Source: a virus
DNA length: 37,660 nt
Direction: 5' to 3' (one strand)
Virus record (IMG/VR): IMGVR_UViG_3300035698_002392
Coordinates: 1-37,660 of that record
Part shown: piece after piece, positions 37,660-37,660 of the stretch
How positions within the stretch are numbered: the first letter of the stretch is position 1
How the letters are laid out: every line of letters begins with the position of its first letter
The notes under the pieces: model-generated
The model's database searches: none
Seen by the model: only the letters and a program-made list of their open reading frames with translations
Told to the model about the DNA's origin: nothing
Translations under genes and position numbers: made by a program

Positions 37660-37660
37660 C

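Noticed and set aside
1-37660. CRISPR arrays, tRNA genes or insertion sequences
   Set aside because: No regularly spaced repeats, no cloverleaf I could support by eye, and no transposase or terminal inverted repeats. A tRNAscan-SE run would be decisive for tRNAs.

Overview
The window is a piece of a low-GC, densely packed T4-superfamily myovirus genome, probably from an uncultured aquatic phage. It carries recognisable T4-type genes: large terminase (C-terminal half), gp32, uvsX, uvsY, uvsW, a gp62-like clamp-loader subunit, gp61 primase and gp41 helicase. T4-type late promoters (TATAAATA and close variants) occur throughout. The host cannot be read from the sequence. No tRNA, rRNA or CRISPR array was seen.

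The most striking content is three 'fractured' genes. TerL (81-1181, N half outside the window), uvsX (4742-4981 plus 6162-7415) and uvsW (24258-25280 plus 26199-27050) are each broken inside an intein, so the two halves must be joined by protein trans-splicing. In uvsX and uvsW a free-standing homing endonuclease gene lies in the gap (5033-6160, an EDxHD/Vsr-like enzyme; 25330-26202, NUMOD3-like motifs plus a PD-(D/E)XK-like domain). The tail of a third probable endonuclease ends at position 93, next to terL. The breaks fall in catalytic motifs: the P-loop of UvsX, DE|CH of UvsW, and just before the TerL nuclease domain. UvsX has an ultra-short 15-residue N-intein, whereas UvsW has a canonical 98+35 split. 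The uvsX endonuclease has its Shine-Dalgarno locked in a 12-bp hairpin whose loop holds a late promoter, the logic known for T4 I-TevI.

Layout: 1-3.4 kb, terL and two possible virion genes. 3.4-8.1 kb, gp32, uvsX, a small acidic gene and uvsY. 8.1-10.4 kb, small early genes behind strong sigma70-type promoters, including a paralogous FW/CxxC family. 10.4-20.8 kb, a glycan island: five related GT-B-like proteins, several GT-A/GT8-like transferases, an FkbM methyltransferase, a frameshifted sulfotransferase, a cupin, a PLA2-like protein, a CBM-like protein and a 45-codon free-standing piece resembling the gp20 portal. 20.8-24.3 kb, an AAA ATPase, a radical SAM/SPASM protein and an SGNH-like protein. 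24.3-31.4 kb, uvsW, conserved small genes, the gp62-like gene, a zinc-finger protein, a nucleotidyltransferase and a DnaE-like miniature protein. 31.4-34.1 kb, late genes. 34.1-37.6 kb, primase, helicase and an unknown protein.

A second theme is transcription. At nine or ten genes the start codon lies 4-5 nt after a late-promoter box, which would make the mRNAs leaderless or nearly so. Several of these promoters are packed back to back between divergent genes (28-bp and 24-bp intergenic gaps). Early genes instead use TTGACA/TATAAT-like promoters with a Shine-Dalgarno; three of these promoters embed the upstream gene's TGA stop in the -35 hexamer.
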